Positions 43,383-52,438 of a DNA stretch of 64,000 bases are shown piece by piece; the stretch's first letter is position 1, and every line of letters starts with the position of its first letter. The notes beneath the pieces were generated by a model, which searched no databases, had not been told where the DNA came from, and worked only from the letters and a program-made list of their open reading frames with translations. Origin of the DNA: CAIWHR01 sp963836265 (lineage in GTDB: Bacteria; Pseudomonadota; Gammaproteobacteria; Burkholderiales; Casimicrobiaceae). The position numbers were made by a program, and so were the translations under genes. The DNA lies in contig CAWIIO010000003.1 in NCBI GenBank assembly GCA_963836265.1, forward strand, positions 248,001 to 312,000, read 5' to 3'.

Positions 43383-44426
43383 CTATTCCACGAGGCTTCG
43401 GGCTTCGGCCACCTGATCGCGGTACGCGTCGAAGATACGCTTCAGCGCTTCGTCCATGGGCACGATGGGCTTCCAGTCGAGGTCGGCGCTGGTGTTGGCA
43501 ATCATCGGCACACGGTTCTGCACGTCCTGGTAGCCTTTGCCGTAATAGTCGGCGGCGGTCGTCTCGACGATACGCACGCGCGCAGCGGTATCGCGGTACT
43601 CGGCGTAGGTGAGCGCCAGGTCCAGCATCATCGTCGCCAGCTCGCGCACGGAGAAGTTGTTCCGCGGGTTGCCGATGTTGTAGATTTTGCCGGTGGCGAT
43701 TCCGCTTTCGTTGGCGATGATCTTCATCAGCGCATCGATGCCGTCGTCGATGTAGGTGAAGGCGCGCTTCTGGGTGCCGCCGTCGACCAGCTTAATCGGC
43801 TCGCCGCGGACGAGGTGGCCGAGAAACTGCGTGATGACCCGGGAGCTTCCTTCCTTCGGCGTGCTGATCGAGTCGAGACCCGCGCCGATCCAGTTGAACG
43901 GGCGGAACAGGGTGTAGTCGAGGCCTTCCTGCATCCCGTAGGCGTGGATCACGCGATCCATCAGCTGCTTCGCGCACGCGTAGATCCAGCGCGGCTTGTT
44001 GATCGGACCGAGAACCAGCGGTGATTGCTCAGCGTCGAATTCGGCGTCCGCGCACATCCCGTAGACCTCGGAAGTCGACGGGAAGATGATGCGCTTCCGG
44101 TGCCGGACGCACTGCCGCACGATCGGCAGGTTGGCCTCGAAATCGAGCTCGAACACGCGCAGCGGCTCGCGCACATAGGCGGCCGGGGTCGCGATCGCGA
44201 CCAGCGGCAGCACGGTGTCGCATTTCTTGATGTGGTATTCGATCCATTCCCTGTTGATGGTGATGTCGCCTTCGAAGAAGCGAAAACGCTTCTCGGGCAG
44301 GAGGTCCGCGATGCGGTCCGTCTGCATGTCCATTCCATAGATCTCCCAATCCGTGGCATCGAGAATGCGTTGCGACAGATGGTGGCCGATGAAGCCGTTG
44401 ACGCCGAGGATCAGGATTCTTCTCAT
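43383..44426 (-). CDS. UDP-glucuronic acid decarboxylase (ArnA C-terminal domain as separate gene)
   Basis: This 347-residue short-chain dehydrogenase/epimerase-fold enzyme is equivalent to ArnA residues after the formyltransferase domain. It oxidatively decarboxylates UDP-glucuronate to the UDP-4-keto-pentose. NAD binding is shown by RILILGVNGFIGHHL; the catalytic part by PSTSEVYG and the Tyr-x3-Lys in WIYACAKQLMDRV. LDYTLFRPFNWIGAGLDS and KIYNIGNPRNNFSVRELA are ArnA-like. The start overlaps the stop of the TMEM175-like gene by ATGA. In enterobacteria this domain is fused to the formyltransferase; here the two are separate genes. Confidence 0.92.
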   Translation of the reverse strand: MRRILILGVNGFIGHHLSQRILDATDWEIYGMDMQTDRIADLLPEKRFRFFEGDITINREWIEYHIKKCDTVLPLVAIATPAAYVREPLRVFELDFEANLPIVRQCVRHRKRIIFPSTSEVYGMCADAEFDAEQSPLVLGPINKPRWIYACAKQLMDRVIHAYGMQEGLDYTLFRPFNWIGAGLDSISTPKEGSSRVITQFLGHLVRGEPIKLVDGGTQKRAFTYIDDGIDALMKIIANESGIATGKIYNIGNPRNNFSVRELATMMLDLALTYAEYRDTAARVRIVETTAADYYGKGYQDVQNRVPMIANTSADLDWKPIVPMDEALKRIFDAYRDQVAEARSLVE

Positions 44427-45106
44427 GGGTCTTCCGAGGAAGGGTCGTGCCGAGGGGTCGCCGGCGGCTCCGACAGCCGGTCGATCCGGCTGGGGCCGAA
44501 GACGGGAATGGCGAGCAGCAGATAAAGATACATGCCGACCCGGGGGCTGTAGAACGACACGGCCATCGAAAGCAATGGAACCAGCGCATAGATGCGCGCC
44601 TCCCAGTACATGTGCGCCATCACGGCGGGCGTAAGCTCCGCCGCGGCGAGCTGCGGATGTCGACCGAGATAGCGAACGTGGACGGCCAGCAGCGTTCCCA
44701 ATGCGAGCAGATTGGCCCCGTAGACGAGCCCCGGGAGGCTCAAGTCTCCATGATCGCCGAGAAGATCCGTGGAAAACGGCACCAGCGTAATGAGCAGCAG
44801 GAACACGAGATTCAACCACAGCAGCCGGCGGTCCATGTGCCGGACGAAGTGAAATAGCACGTGATGCCCGATCCAGAAGATTCCGAGCACCACGAAGCTG
44901 ATGGCGTACATCGCGAAGCTGTGCTCGAGCTGCGCGAGGTAGCCGATGAGGTCGTGGTTGCTGCCGAACACCCGCTGCTCGGGCGACTTGATGTCGAGGA
45001 CGAGCAGCGTCATCGCGACGGCGAAAATGCCGTCGGCGAGCGCCTCGACGCGCGACTTGGCGAGACCGCGCGCATCGAGCGCTGGATGTTCGGACTCGGT
45101 ACTCAT
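44423..45106 (-). CDS. TMEM175-family (DUF1211) potassium channel-like protein
   Basis: This 227-residue membrane protein has six TM helices. The first carries the family signature RVEALADGIFAVAMTLLVLD, the variant of RxxxFSDGxFAIAxTLLVL that lines the pore of bacterial TMEM175 K+ channels. It lies inside the arn operon, 7 nt after the formyltransferase gene and with a 4-nt overlap to the decarboxylase gene, so it is co-translated with them. A role in lipid A modification is not known; coupling of membrane potential or ion balance to LPS change is only inference. Confidence 0.88.
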   Translation of the reverse strand: MSTESEHPALDARGLAKSRVEALADGIFAVAMTLLVLDIKSPEQRVFGSNHDLIGYLAQLEHSFAMYAISFVVLGIFWIGHHVLFHFVRHMDRRLLWLNLVFLLLITLVPFSTDLLGDHGDLSLPGLVYGANLLALGTLLAVHVRYLGRHPQLAAAELTPAVMAHMYWEARIYALVPLLSMAVSFYSPRVGMYLYLLLAIPVFGPSRIDRLSEPPATPRHDPSSEDP

Positions 45107-45113
45107 GCGCGAC

Positions 45114-46046
45114 TCATGTGAGAGAACCGAGCGGCGCGGGGGCCGGCCCGAACATCGCGGTGAAATCGCCCGGCGTCACGGCCGCGCCGTCGACCTCGAG
45201 CGCGAAGACCCGCAACGTGCCCCCACCGCCGCAGTGCGCGAGAAGGCGGCCGCGCTCCACGCGAAGCGTGGGCGTCAGCGTCGTCGCCGTGTCGGGATCC
45301 GCGACGCGGGTCCGCAGCACGCGCGCCCGAACGCCGCCGACCGCGGCAAACGCACCGGGGTAGGGCGGGGCGACCGCACGGACCAGGTCGTGGATCGCGG
45401 TCGCGTCGCGGGTCCAGTCGATGATGCCGTCCTCGGGCCGCCGCCCGCCGTAATAGGTTGCGCGTTTCGGGTCCTGCGGCGTGCGCCGGGCGGCACCCGC
45501 GAGGAGCGCAGGCAGCACGCCGTCGAGCGCCAGTTCGGCGGCGACGGTCACCTTGTCGAACACTTCGCGTGCCGTGTCGTCGGCGAGGATGGGTACCGCG
45601 GTCTGCGCGACGATGTCGCCGTTGTCGGGCTTCTCGGTCATGTAATGCAGCGTCGCGCCGGTCTCGCGCGCCCCCATCAGCACCGCCCAGTTCACCGGCG
45701 CCCGGCCGCGATACAGCGGCAGCATCGACCCATGCATGTTGAGCGCCCCCATCGGCGGAAGGACGAGCAGCGATGCCTTCAACAACCGCCGGTAGTAGAA
45801 CGAGAACAGGAAATCGGGCCCAAGGGCCGAGACGCGCGCGACAATGTCCGGGGCGTTGCAATCGTCGGGCCGGATCGACGGGATGTCGTAATCGGCCGCC
45901 GTCGCGGCCACCGAGTCGAACCAGATTTCCTCGCCCGGCTCGTCCGCGTGCGTGACCACCAGCGGAACGTCGACGCCGTGCGTGAGCAGCACCTTGAGGC
46001 AGCGAACGCCGACGTTGTGGTAGGCAAAGACGACGGCGCGGGTCAT
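45114..46046 (-). CDS. UDP-4-amino-4-deoxy-L-arabinose formyltransferase (ArnA N-terminal domain as separate gene)
   Basis: This 310-residue formyltransferase is equivalent to the first half of ArnA. It transfers formyl from 10-formyltetrahydrofolate to UDP-L-Ara4N. The hallmark segments are VVFAYHNVGVRCLKVLL, THADEPGEEIWFDSV, the catalytic NMHGSMLPLYRGRAPVNWA (Asn-x-His) and the Asp in HYMTEKPDNGDIVAQ. IIDWTRDATAIHDLVRAV starts the C-terminal subdomain. It is expressed with arnC upstream and the channel gene downstream. Confidence 0.92.
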   Translation of the reverse strand: MTRAVVFAYHNVGVRCLKVLLTHGVDVPLVVTHADEPGEEIWFDSVAATAADYDIPSIRPDDCNAPDIVARVSALGPDFLFSFYYRRLLKASLLVLPPMGALNMHGSMLPLYRGRAPVNWAVLMGARETGATLHYMTEKPDNGDIVAQTAVPILADDTAREVFDKVTVAAELALDGVLPALLAGAARRTPQDPKRATYYGGRRPEDGIIDWTRDATAIHDLVRAVAPPYPGAFAAVGGVRARVLRTRVADPDTATTLTPTLRVERGRLLAHCGGGGTLRVFALEVDGAAVTPGDFTAMFGPAPAPLGSLT

Positions 46047-46064
46047 CGTGCAAACGTCGCGCGC

Positions 46065-47066
46065 TCAGCGCGGAACCGGTCCTTCCGAGTCGCGTTCCCG
46101 CTCCAGGACCGCCCGCACCGTGTACCGTGGCCGCTCGCGGACCTGCTGATAGATGCGCCCGATGTACTCGCCCAGGAGGCCCAATCCGAACAGCAGCATT
46201 CCGATGAGGAAGAAGGCGAGAATGTCGCGATCCCACAGTGCGCGCACGGGATTCCCTCCCTGCCAGTCGAACACGGCCAGGCGGTAGGCGATCACGACGA
46301 CGTACGCGAGTAGCGCCAGCGCCGACACCACCATGCCAAACATCGAGAACAGCTGCAACGGAACGAGCGAGAAGCCGGTGATGAGATCGAAGTTGAGCCG
46401 GATCAGCTTGTAGAATGAGTATTTCGACTCGCCGGCGGCGCGCTCGGCGTGCGTGACGTCGACCTCGGTCGGGCTGCTCGCATAGGTATAGGCGAGCGCC
46501 GGAATGTACGTGCTGATCTCGCGGCTCGAGGCGACGGCATCGACGATCTCGCGGCTGTAGGCGCGCAGCATGCAGCCCTGGTCCGTCATCCGGATGTGCG
46601 TCAGCCGCTCGCGCAGGCGGTTCATCGCCGCGGATGCCGCCCGCCGCCACCAGGAATCTTCGCGCGCGCGGCGCACGCCGCCGACGTAGTCGTGACCGGC
46701 ATCCATCTCGCGGAGCAGCGTGCCGATCTCCTCCGGCGGATTCTGCAGGTCGGCGTCGAGCGTGACGATCCGCTCGCCGCGACTGCGCTCGAAGCCGGCA
46801 ATGATTGCCGTGTGCTGGCCGTAATTGGCGTTGAACAGCACGACCCGAGTGACGTCCGGACGCGTCTCCCACTGTGCACGCAGCAGCGCCGCCGACTTGT
46901 CGCGGCTCCCGTCATTGATGAAGATGACTTCGTAGCTGATCCCCAGCGCGTCGAGCGCCGGATAGAGTCGAGCGAAAAACGCGGCAAGCCCGGGTTCCTC
47001 GTTGTACACGGGGATCACGACCGAGAGTTGCGGATCCGCCATCGTCGTCAGGTCGTTGTCGATCAT
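46065..47066 (-). CDS. arnC: Undecaprenyl-phosphate 4-deoxy-4-formamido-L-arabinose transferase
   Basis: This 333-residue membrane GT2 enzyme moves Ara4FN from UDP to undecaprenyl phosphate. The GT domain has LSVVIPVYNEEPGLAAFF, FINDGSRDKS, NANYGQHTAIIAGFERSRG and the catalytic LDADLQNPPEEI, followed by DQGCMLRAYSREIVDAV. Two C-terminal TM helices lie at about 240-262 and 275-300. Its ATG overlaps the arnB stop (ATGA). An internal start at MADPQLSVVIP is possible. Confidence 0.94.
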   Translation of the reverse strand: MIDNDLTTMADPQLSVVIPVYNEEPGLAAFFARLYPALDALGISYEVIFINDGSRDKSAALLRAQWETRPDVTRVVLFNANYGQHTAIIAGFERSRGERIVTLDADLQNPPEEIGTLLREMDAGHDYVGGVRRAREDSWWRRAASAAMNRLRERLTHIRMTDQGCMLRAYSREIVDAVASSREISTYIPALAYTYASSPTEVDVTHAERAAGESKYSFYKLIRLNFDLITGFSLVPLQLFSMFGMVVSALALLAYVVVIAYRLAVFDWQGGNPVRALWDRDILAFFLIGMLLFGLGLLGEYIGRIYQQVRERPRYTVRAVLERERDSEGPVPR

Positions 47067-48202
47067 GCGCGGGCGGCGGCGAGGACCTCGGTTATGTCAG
47101 CACAGACGCGATCCACGTCGTCGACGCTCATGCCCGCGTGCAGCGGCAGCGAAATCGTTTCGCGGGCGATCCGCTCGGTGTTCGGAAAGTCGCCTTCCTT
47201 GCCTCCATGGCGACGCCCGAGCGTCGACAGGTGCAACGCCTCGTACGATACACCGGTACCGATGCCGCGAGACTCCATGGCGTCGCGAAACTCCCGCCGG
47301 CCGATTGTCAGCCGATCCAGTGGCAGGAGCACGCACCACATGTTCCACGACTGGCCGTCAGCGGCTCGCGGCCGCGGCGGCAGCACGCAGGCGGGATCGG
47401 CGGCGAAGCGCTCGAAGTAGCGGTCGACCAGCGCCCGGCGCGTGGCGAGAAACGCCGGCAGTCGCTCGAGCTGGGCCACGCCGATGCGGGCATTGACGTC
47501 GGGCAGGTTGAACTTGCCGCCGGGAAAGGAGACGTCGCGGGTGCGGTCCGGCAGATATTCGATTCCGTGGAAGCGAAGCGCGTCGACCCGGCGCGCTTCG
47601 GCCGCGTCGTTGACGACGAGCGCACCGCCCTCGATGGTCGTGATGTTCTTGTTCGGGTGGAAGCTGAACGTGACGAGATCGCCCATCGCGCCGACGTTGC
47701 CGCCTTTCCACTGCGAGCCGATGACGAGCGCCGCGTCCTCGATCACCCGGAGCTTGTGCCGGCGGGCGAGCGCATGGAGCGCCTCGAGGTCCACGAGCGT
47801 TCCCGGCCAGTGGGTCGGCATGATCGCCTTGGTACGCGGCGTGATGGCTGCTTCGACGGCAGCAAGATCGATGTTGCGGGTGACGAGGTCGCAATCGACG
47901 AACACGGGCGTCGCGCCGACCTTGACGATCGTGTTGAGGACGGTGAAAAAGCTCTCGGCGCAGGTGATCACCTCGTCGCCCTGCCCGATGCCGCAAAGCT
48001 GCAGCGCGACCTCGACCGCGGCAGTCGCCGACGTCAGCGCTTTCACCGGTCGGCCGCCGCAGAATGTCGACAGCGCGGCTTCGAATCGCTGCACCCACGG
48101 CCCGCTCGCGATGTGGCCCGAGCGCAGCACGTCGGCGACGCCGGCGATCGTCGCTTCGTCGAGGACGGGCCCGGCGAACTTGAGATAGCGCAGATTGCCC
48201 AT
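47063..48202 (-). CDS. arnB: UDP-4-amino-4-deoxy-L-arabinose aminotransferase
   Basis: This 379-residue DegT/DnrJ/EryC1-type PLP enzyme converts UDP-4-keto-arabinose to UDP-L-Ara4N using glutamate. It shows HIASGPWVQRFEAAL, KALTSATAAVEVALQLCG, PTHWPGTLVDLEAL, IEDAALVIGSQWKGG and the Schiff-base Lys in FSFHPNKNITTIEGGALV. It lies 15 nt after the small exporter gene and overlaps arnC by 4 nt. Confidence 0.94.
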   Translation of the reverse strand: MGNLRYLKFAGPVLDEATIAGVADVLRSGHIASGPWVQRFEAALSTFCGGRPVKALTSATAAVEVALQLCGIGQGDEVITCAESFFTVLNTIVKVGATPVFVDCDLVTRNIDLAAVEAAITPRTKAIMPTHWPGTLVDLEALHALARRHKLRVIEDAALVIGSQWKGGNVGAMGDLVTFSFHPNKNITTIEGGALVVNDAAEARRVDALRFHGIEYLPDRTRDVSFPGGKFNLPDVNARIGVAQLERLPAFLATRRALVDRYFERFAADPACVLPPRPRAADGQSWNMWCVLLPLDRLTIGRREFRDAMESRGIGTGVSYEALHLSTLGRRHGGKEGDFPNTERIARETISLPLHAGMSVDDVDRVCADITEVLAAARA

Positions 48203-48217
48203 CCCCAGCGGGCTCCC

Positions 48218-48589
48218 TTAGCTCCTCGCGACCAGCCAGACGCCGACGATGATGAAACCGATCCCGAGCCAGCGGGTCGCGGTGATCGTTTCCGCAAAGA
48301 GATACTGCGCGGCGATCGCATTGACGATGTAGCCGACCGACAGCAGCGGATAGGCGACCGACACCGGCACCCGCGACAGCCCCAGGATCCAGACGAAGAG
48401 CGACAGGACGTAGCAAAGCGCGCCCAGCGCGAACGGAACCTGGGTCGCCATCTGCAACAGCGTCTCGGCCCAGTTCTCGCGGGTCAGCGTGATGACGCCG
48501 GTCGCGTTGGTCCCGGCTTTGAGCAGAAGCTGCGCGCCGGCGTTGAGGAGCACGCCGATCAGGAGAAATGCAAGCGCGGCCGCGCTCAT
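48218..48589 (-). CDS. ArnE/ArnF-like undecaprenyl-phosphate-aminoarabinose flippase subunit
   Basis: This 123-residue EamA/SMR-type protein has four TM helices (AALAFLLIGVLLNAGAQLLL, VPFALGALCYVLSLFVWI, VSVAYPLLSVGYIVNAIAA and ITATRWLGIGFIIVGVWLVA). ArnE and ArnF together flip Und-P-Ara4N in enterobacteria; only one such gene is present here, so it may work as a homodimer. The ATG at 48589 lies 13 nt past the arnT stop; an earlier start at 48625 would overlap arnT. Confidence 0.85.
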   Translation of the reverse strand: MSAAALAFLLIGVLLNAGAQLLLKAGTNATGVITLTRENWAETLLQMATQVPFALGALCYVLSLFVWILGLSRVPVSVAYPLLSVGYIVNAIAAQYLFAETITATRWLGIGFIIVGVWLVARS

Positions 48590-48602
48590 TGCGCTACGCC
48601 CT

Positions 48603-50297
48603 TCATTGTCGACTGACGATGACACGGCGCGAATCGCGCGCGAGCAGACGCATCGGCAGGCCTTCGGCCGCGAGGTGGTCGTACAGAGCGGGCGGCATCA
48701 TCGCGTACCCCTGCGGGAGCGCCTGCCATTGCGGAAGCCACGCCCCGACCGTCGGGATCGCCTTGCCGGGCTCGGCGTCGATGCCGAGCGACAGCTCGTC
48801 GCGGAAATGGACGACCGTCGTCGGGCGGCCAAGGTAGAAAGGAAGGGTCTGGTCGTACATGGTGACTTGATAGAAGGGGGCGGACGCCGAGAGGGGCCCG
48901 GCGGCCTGCGCCAGGCGCAGGATAACCGACGTCGAGCGGGTTGCGCTGAAGGCATCGAAACCGGCCGTCGCCAGTTGCACGGCGGCGAGCACCGACACGC
49001 AGAGCGCCGCGACGCCCCAGAACCGTGCCGGCGCGTGGTCCGCGACGTGACGAAACGCGATGACGGCGGCGATCGCGCCGGCGGTCGCGACGAGCAGCGC
49101 GGCCTTGAGCCAGGGCCCATACGCCAGGAGCACCCGCATCGGTTGTGCGTCGCCCATGAATGCCCTGGCGAGCCGGTCGTAGCCGACCAGCACGGCAACA
49201 GTGATCGCGCCGATCACGATCGCGCCGGGCCGTGCGATCCTCAACAGCGTTTGCGGCTCGAACGCGAGCATGAGCGAGCCGGCGACGAGCGCGAGCGGCG
49301 CGAACATCGGCAGGATGTACGACGGGAGCTTCGAGCCGGACGCGCTGAAGAACAAGAAGACGAATGCGGCCCAGACGAGCGCGAACCGCTGCCACGAAAA
49401 CCCGAGCGCGTTCGGCTCGCCATCGCGCCACGCGCGGCGAACCCCGCGCGCGAGCACCCCGAGCCAAGGGAGGCTGCCGACGAGCGCCAGCGGAATGAAA
49501 TAGTACCAGGACCCGGTACGCTGCGCCTCCTTGGTGAGAAAGCGCTCCAGATGCTCGTGGACGAAGAAGAACTGGAGGAACTCGTCGTTGCGTCGCGCGA
49601 CTTCGACGAACCAGGGCACGGTGAGCAGGAGATAGAGCGCTAGGCCCGAGGCGAGATGCAGCCGCCGCCAAACGGCGGCGTCGCGCGTGATGACGGTATA
49701 GGCGACGAGCGCGCCGGCGGGGAGCACCAGCGCGACCGGACCCTTCGACAGCGTCGCGCCGGCGAAGGCCGCCCAGGTGACCCACATCCATCCTCGCCGT
49801 GCGACGGGCGTTGCGCCGGGCCTTTGGGCGATGACGAACGCGGAAAAGGCGAGCGCCAGGAAGAAAGCGAGGCCGGAATCGAGCGTTACCATCTGCGCGA
49901 TCACCGCGTGCCACAGCGTCCCCGCGAGCGCCAGCGCCGCGAAGACTCCCAGAGCCGCACCGCCGAGCGCGAGTCCGGCGCCGCCGATCGCGATCACCGC
50001 CAGAAGGCCGGCAAGCGCCGGCCACAATCGCGCCGTCCACTCGTGGACGCCGAAAGCGCGATAGGCGGCAGCGGTCACCCAGTATTGAAGCGGCGGTTTT
50101 TCGAAATACTTGAGATCGTCGAGGCGCGGCGTCACCCAGTCGCCGCTGACCGCCATCTCGCGCGCGATTTCGGCGTAGCGGCCTTCGTCCGGATGCCACA
50201 GGCTATGGCTGCCGATGGCGAGGAACCACAGCGCGGCGATCACGCAGAAGACCGCCCACACCATGGAACGCGGGGGCAGAACGGGAGGCCAATTCAT
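48603..50297 (-). CDS. arnT: Lipid A aminoarabinose transferase ArnT (GT83 family)
   Basis: This 564-residue integral membrane glycosyltransferase uses undecaprenyl-phosphate-Ara4N to modify lipid A phosphates in the periplasm, lowering affinity for cationic peptides and polymyxin. It has about twelve TM helices and the first periplasmic loop motif HPDEGRYAEIAREM with catalytic acidic residues. YFEKPPLQYWVTA and LSKGPVALVLPAG follow, and the soluble C-terminal domain covers about the last 110 residues. The ATG at MNWPPVLPPRS gives the usual length; the frame is open 171 nt further 5'. It heads the arn operon. Confidence 0.92.
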   Translation of the reverse strand: MNWPPVLPPRSMVWAVFCVIAALWFLAIGSHSLWHPDEGRYAEIAREMAVSGDWVTPRLDDLKYFEKPPLQYWVTAAAYRAFGVHEWTARLWPALAGLLAVIAIGGAGLALGGAALGVFAALALAGTLWHAVIAQMVTLDSGLAFFLALAFSAFVIAQRPGATPVARRGWMWVTWAAFAGATLSKGPVALVLPAGALVAYTVITRDAAVWRRLHLASGLALYLLLTVPWFVEVARRNDEFLQFFFVHEHLERFLTKEAQRTGSWYYFIPLALVGSLPWLGVLARGVRRAWRDGEPNALGFSWQRFALVWAAFVFLFFSASGSKLPSYILPMFAPLALVAGSLMLAFEPQTLLRIARPGAIVIGAITVAVLVGYDRLARAFMGDAQPMRVLLAYGPWLKAALLVATAGAIAAVIAFRHVADHAPARFWGVAALCVSVLAAVQLATAGFDAFSATRSTSVILRLAQAAGPLSASAPFYQVTMYDQTLPFYLGRPTTVVHFRDELSLGIDAEPGKAIPTVGAWLPQWQALPQGYAMMPPALYDHLAAEGLPMRLLARDSRRVIVSRQ

Positions 50298-50443
50298 CGG
50301 GAAGCGGGCGAGGACAATCGATGCAACGACCGCGGGCGAGGCTGCGGCAGACGCGATTCTACCGTGCGGGCACGGACGTCGCCGGACTACGCGGCACGAT
50401 CGCGACGCACCGGCTGCCCGCACCCGTGCTAAGCTCGACGCGC

Positions 50444-50977
50444 ATGTCGCATTCCCTTGCATGCACAATGACGGGTTCCCCGATTGCGATCGTTCCTGCC
50501 CGGCGGGACGAGTTGCCCGCGGTGCAACGGCTCGCGGGAGTCATCTGGCGCGCGCACTATCCGGGAATCATCACGCCGGAGCAGATCGACTACATGCTCG
50601 AACGCGGCTACGCGCTCGACGTGCTGGGAGGCTTCCTGGCTCGGCACGATCGCGGCCTCGAACTCGCGAAGGTCGCCGGCGAGCTCGCCGGTTTCGCGGC
50701 CTGGTACCTCACCGGCGATCCGGCCGAGGCGAAGCTCGACAAGCTCTACATCCTCCAGGCGCAGCAGCGCCGCGGACTCGGTGGCCGGCTGATCGAGCGG
50801 GTGGTCGACCGTGCCCGGGCCGCGGGCGCAGCGACGCTGATCCTCAATGTCAACAAGAACAACTCGCAGGCGGTCCGAGCCTACGAAAAACAGGGATTCG
50901 CGATCCGCGAAGCCGTCGTCAACGACATCGGATGCGGCTACGTGATGGACGATTACGTGATGGCGAAGCCGATCTGA
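50444..50977 (+). CDS. GNAT-family N-acetyltransferase
   Basis: This 177-residue protein contains the acetyl-CoA site as LYILQAQQRRGLGGRLIERV (near residues 96-115) and the C-terminal NNSQAVRAYEKQGFAIREAV. The substrate is unknown. It is divergent from arnT. The ATG at 50444 or the one at 50468 (MTGSPIAIV) could start translation; neither has a strong ribosome-binding site. Confidence 0.8.
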   Translation: MSHSLACTMTGSPIAIVPARRDELPAVQRLAGVIWRAHYPGIITPEQIDYMLERGYALDVLGGFLARHDRGLELAKVAGELAGFAAWYLTGDPAEAKLDKLYILQAQQRRGLGGRLIERVVDRARAAGAATLILNVNKNNSQAVRAYEKQGFAIREAVVNDIGCGYVMDDYVMAKPI

Positions 50978-51030
50978 AGCTACGGCCCGCCATTCGCCAA
51001 CCGCGCCGCAGCCCGCGATCGCCCGAGACG

Positions 51031-52422
51031 ATGCCCAACCCCCTCACGCTCTACGACAACTATGCGCGCGCGTTGCGGCCGTTCGCGCCGCTCCATTCCG
51101 ACGGCGAGGTGGGGCTCTACACCTGCGGACCGACAGTCTACGACTATCAGCACATCGGCAACTTCCGCACGTTCCTGTTCGAGGACGTGTTGAAGCGGGT
51201 GCTCGAATGGAACGGCTATCGCGTCAGGCACGTGATGAACATCACCGACGTCGGCCATCTCACCTCGGATGCCGACGCAGGGGAGGACAAGATGGAGAAG
51301 GGGGCCCGGCGCACGGGCAAGTCGGCGTGGGAGATTGCGAAGCTCTACACGGATGCGTTCCTGGCCGACATGAAAGCGCTCAACATCGAGGCGCCGACGG
51401 TGCTCCCGAAGGCGACCGACCACATCTCCGAGCAGATCGCCTTCATCGCCGACCTCGAGAAGAACGGCTACGCGTACCGGACCTCCGATGGCGTGTATTT
51501 CGACACGGCGAAGCAGAGGGACTACGGCCATCTCGCGCGGCTCGACGTAAAGGGTCTCGAGGCCGGCAAGCGCGTGGAGCAAGGCGAGAAGCGGCACATC
51601 ACCGACTTCGCGCTGTGGAAGTTTTCGCCGCCGGGGGAGCGGCGGCAGATGGAGTGGGACAGCCCGTGGGGAACGGGCTTCCCCGGCTGGCACATCGAAT
51701 GCTCCGCGATGGCGCAGAAGTACCTCGGCGACTACTTCGACATCCACTGCGGCGGCGAGGACCACATCCCCGTCCATCACACGAACGAGATCGCGCAGAC
51801 CGAGGCGCGGGTCGGGACGCGGCTCGCGAACTTCTGGCTGCACGGCTATTTTCTGCTCCAGAACGACGCCAAGATGGCGAAGTCCGCCGGCGAATTCTTG
51901 CGCCTCTCGTCGCTCACCGAGCGAGGCTATGATCCGCTCGCGTATCGTTATCTGTGCCTGACCGCGCATTACCGTAGCCAGCTCAATTTCACCTGGGACG
52001 CGCAGGACGCGGCCGCCGTCGCGCTCGACCGGATGCGCCAAGGCGTGTACGCATCGCGCAATGCCGGCGCGGCCGCGCCCGACGCGCAACGCATCGAGCG
52101 CTTCGGCAACGAGATCAACGACGACCTCAACACCCCGCGCGCGCTCGCGGTCGCGTGGGAGACGCTGCGCGGCGACTTGCCGCCTGCGGTTCGTCGCGCG
52201 ACTCTGCTCGCGTTCGATGGCGTGCTCGGGTTGGGTCTCGCGACCTGGGAACCGAAGGAGGAAGCGATTCCCGGCGACGTGAAGGCGCTCGCCGAGGCGA
52301 GGGCCGAAGCGCGCCGGGCGAAGCGATGGGCCGAAGCCGACCGGTTGCGCGGGGCGTTGCAGGCGGCGGGCTGGGAGATGGAGGACCGGTCCGATGGCTA
52401 CGCACTGAAACGGCGCGGATGA
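51031..52422 (+). CDS. cysS: Cysteinyl-tRNA synthetase
   Basis: This 463-residue class I synthetase has the Zn/Cys-binding YTCGPTVYDYQHIGNFRTFLF with the HIGN signature. Further ligands lie in PGWHIECSAM and CGGEDHIPVHHTNEIAQ, and the KMSKS variant is KMAKS (QNDAKMAKSAGEF). The anticodon-binding helical domain ends with RWAEADRLRGALQAAGWEME, typical of CysS. The ATG follows the GNAT gene by 53 nt. All catalytic landmarks are present. Confidence 0.96.
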   Translation: MPNPLTLYDNYARALRPFAPLHSDGEVGLYTCGPTVYDYQHIGNFRTFLFEDVLKRVLEWNGYRVRHVMNITDVGHLTSDADAGEDKMEKGARRTGKSAWEIAKLYTDAFLADMKALNIEAPTVLPKATDHISEQIAFIADLEKNGYAYRTSDGVYFDTAKQRDYGHLARLDVKGLEAGKRVEQGEKRHITDFALWKFSPPGERRQMEWDSPWGTGFPGWHIECSAMAQKYLGDYFDIHCGGEDHIPVHHTNEIAQTEARVGTRLANFWLHGYFLLQNDAKMAKSAGEFLRLSSLTERGYDPLAYRYLCLTAHYRSQLNFTWDAQDAAAVALDRMRQGVYASRNAGAAAPDAQRIERFGNEINDDLNTPRALAVAWETLRGDLPPAVRRATLLAFDGVLGLGLATWEPKEEAIPGDVKALAEARAEARRAKRWAEADRLRGALQAAGWEMEDRSDGYALKRRG

Positions 52423-52438
52423 GCGAGCGACGGCGGCG

